From Blakeslea trispora (taxonomy: Eukaryota; Mucoromycota; Mucoromycetes; Mucorales; Choanephoraceae): 64,000 nt of DNA. The position numbers and the translations under genes were made by a program. The stretch covers positions 1-64,000 of the forward strand of contig JAIWNE010000133.1 of assembly GCA_025331445.1 (NCBI GenBank), written 5' to 3'. Below are positions 62,901 through 64,000 of the stretch, piece by piece. The notes beneath the pieces are model-generated. The model did not search any database and was not told the origin of the DNA. It was given only the letters and a program-made list of their open reading frames with translations. The stretch's first letter is position 1; each line of letters begins with the position of its first letter.

Positions 62901-64000
62901 CTTCCTCGGCCATACGCTCCTCCATCTCCTGTTTTTGCCTTACTTCCTTCTCTAATTGTTGCTTGATCAGCTCACGTTGTTCAGCTTCTTGTTCTCGCTG
63001 GATGGCTACACGCGCCTCTTCTTCCTTTTGCTTTTCGGCTGCCATGTCTGCCTCTGCCGCTGCAACGGTTGTCTTTGCTGCTTGTTGTTTTCGCTCTTCT
63101 GCTTCTTCTGTCTCTCGACGCAACTTATTTCGCTTCTCTCGCATGACCTCCAGACGTGCACGTGCCTCCAATTCGGCCTGGCGCATCTTTTGTTGGGCTG
63201 CTTTTTCTTCCTGACTGATGGATGGAGCAGGGACAGCAGGTATCGTTTTGATTTCCTTCATAAATAATCGACGTCGTTCTTCAATACGTCTATGGGCCTC
63301 CGCCTTAATGTCTGCTTCGGATCGAGGCGTGCCTGGACGTTGCGAGGTAGGAACAGGTGGCGGTGGTGGTGGTGGTGCTAGTTTTGATGGTAAAGATGGT
63401 ATGCGTGGCGATCGTGTGGTGGATACAGTCAATGGTGTCTTGTTGATCGAATCAATCCATTGGGCCACTTGATCATCTACATAAAGACCCTTTTCAAACA
63501 TCTGTTGTTCTCTTAATTCCTTTGTGCCCTGATGAATAGCCTGATCAATGGGAGTCAAATCGCGTTGAATAATAGATTGCATATCTCGCTCGTTCTGTCG
63601 GATCTGGTCCATCAACTGATACAAGCGACTAGAAGGATCCGAGTCAACCGTGTTAAAACGAGTAGACATGGCCTGTGCTTTGGCTCGAATAGGATCGTCT
63701 GATGATGTGAGTCGATGCAAGGTCTCTGTCTCTTGTTGGATATCTCTCTCTAGGTTGCGTATGCTGGTATAAATGAGGTAATCGATTTCTTTCTCCAGTG
63801 TGCGTCTTTCGTCCGCTATGGTTTCCAGCTGTCTCATGTTCTGCTCATACCGACTCCACCATTGAGCCGAGTTGTTGTTGAGCCGACCGCGGTGAAGAGC
63901 CTCTGCTTGCTTTTGATGCAGTTCGCGTGAGACAGACACGATGCGCTGCTTAATATCTTCTACATCTTGTCGAGATGAGTTCACGTCAGTCAGTGTGTCT
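60000..64000 (-). CDS. ITSN: Intersectin-like endocytic scaffold (RhoGEF), partial
   Basis: The gene runs off the right edge with its frame open (DTLTDVNSSRQDVE at the edge). Exons seen: 62325->64000, 62079-62264, 61831-62016, 61335-61762, 61111-61281, 60935-61042, 60781-60879, 60556-60720, 60337-60498, 60182-60260 and 60000-60124. Order of parts: a coiled coil with a PPPPPPP stretch and a long R/E/K/Q helix; two SH3 domains (VNTLYEYQGIREDDLSFSAN, VRTLYEFKKSRDDDLGFSEN); a linker; a DH domain (ELIATERTYLSNLQMIVNVF, LLQPVQRITRYPLLLRQIL); and a split PH domain (ESPLFKAKSGRKLHGFLF-like start, end FQIVTGTHVTAVKTSTVTL). EH domains would lie beyond the edge. Intersectins join clathrin endocytosis to Rho/Cdc42 and actin. 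The end at 60000 is the TAA after QQYK. Confidence 0.87.

Noticed and set aside
62381..63472. Ser/Phe-rich plus-strand open stretches
   Set aside because: Antisense of the glutamate/arginine-rich coiled coil of the intersectin-like gene.

Overview
The window looks like nuclear DNA of an early-diverging filamentous fungus, most likely a Mucoromycota species of the Mucorales type. It is AT-rich, full of A/T homopolymers and CT/GA microsatellites. Its genes carry many short GT-AG introns (about 45-80 nt), often with TAG or AAG acceptors. The proteins are typical eukaryotic ones: UBC9, SmD1, CCT5, PKA catalytic subunit, acetyl-CoA synthetase, and an HP1-like chromodomain protein. No prokaryotic operons, CRISPR arrays, rRNA genes or convincing tRNA genes were seen. 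All exon models come from reading the sequence (phase, splice consensus, family fit); none has transcript support.

Layout. 1-12.3 kb: gene-poor left edge, an EI24/RRT8-like membrane protein (-), a PKA catalytic subunit (+), a RAX1-like RGS membrane protein (-), an intronless orphan flanked by a 17-bp direct repeat (+), a small coiled-coil orphan (+) and an HP1/Swi6-like chromodomain plus chromoshadow protein (+). 12.4-26.6 kb: a P-type IIC (Na,K-ATPase-like) pump (-), a disordered orphan (-), a kelch-repeat membrane protein (-), an XRCC3/RAD57-like recombinase (+), a membrane-anchored tandem amidohydrolase whose second copy lacks the metal motif (+), and a disordered acidic protein with a PIP-box-like motif (+). 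26.6-39.3 kb: mostly gene-poor, with an 86-aa orphan, a decayed Tc1/mariner transposase, an orphan with unusual GC-rich codon use, UBC9 (-) and a broken GH28 pectinase gene (-). 39.3-44.7 kb: a TPT/SLY41-like transporter, a WHI2-like BTB protein and an arrestin-like protein. 44.7-47.8 kb: another gene-poor stretch. 47.8-58 kb is compact: CCT5, a C2H2 zinc-finger protein, SmD1, a PH-like protein, a TRF4-type poly(A) polymerase, a TCD-type tRNA dehydratase and acetyl-CoA synthetase. 58-60 kb is gene-poor. 60-64 kb holds the 3' part of an intersectin-like gene (coiled coil, two SH3, DH, PH) that runs off the right edge.

There is no operon logic; neighbours are housekeeping or signalling genes in mixed orientation. 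Themes present are cAMP/G-protein signalling (PKA, RGS, RhoGEF, arrestin), chromatin and DNA repair (HP1, XRCC3, PIP-box protein) and RNA biology (SmD1, TRF4, TCD). I found no convincing new multi-gene system. The most unusual items are the amidohydrolase with a degenerate second domain, the possible retrocopy at 9.2-9.9 kb, the ion pump with altered cation-site residues, the two same-size SH3 exons, the GC-shifted orphan and the two dead elements.
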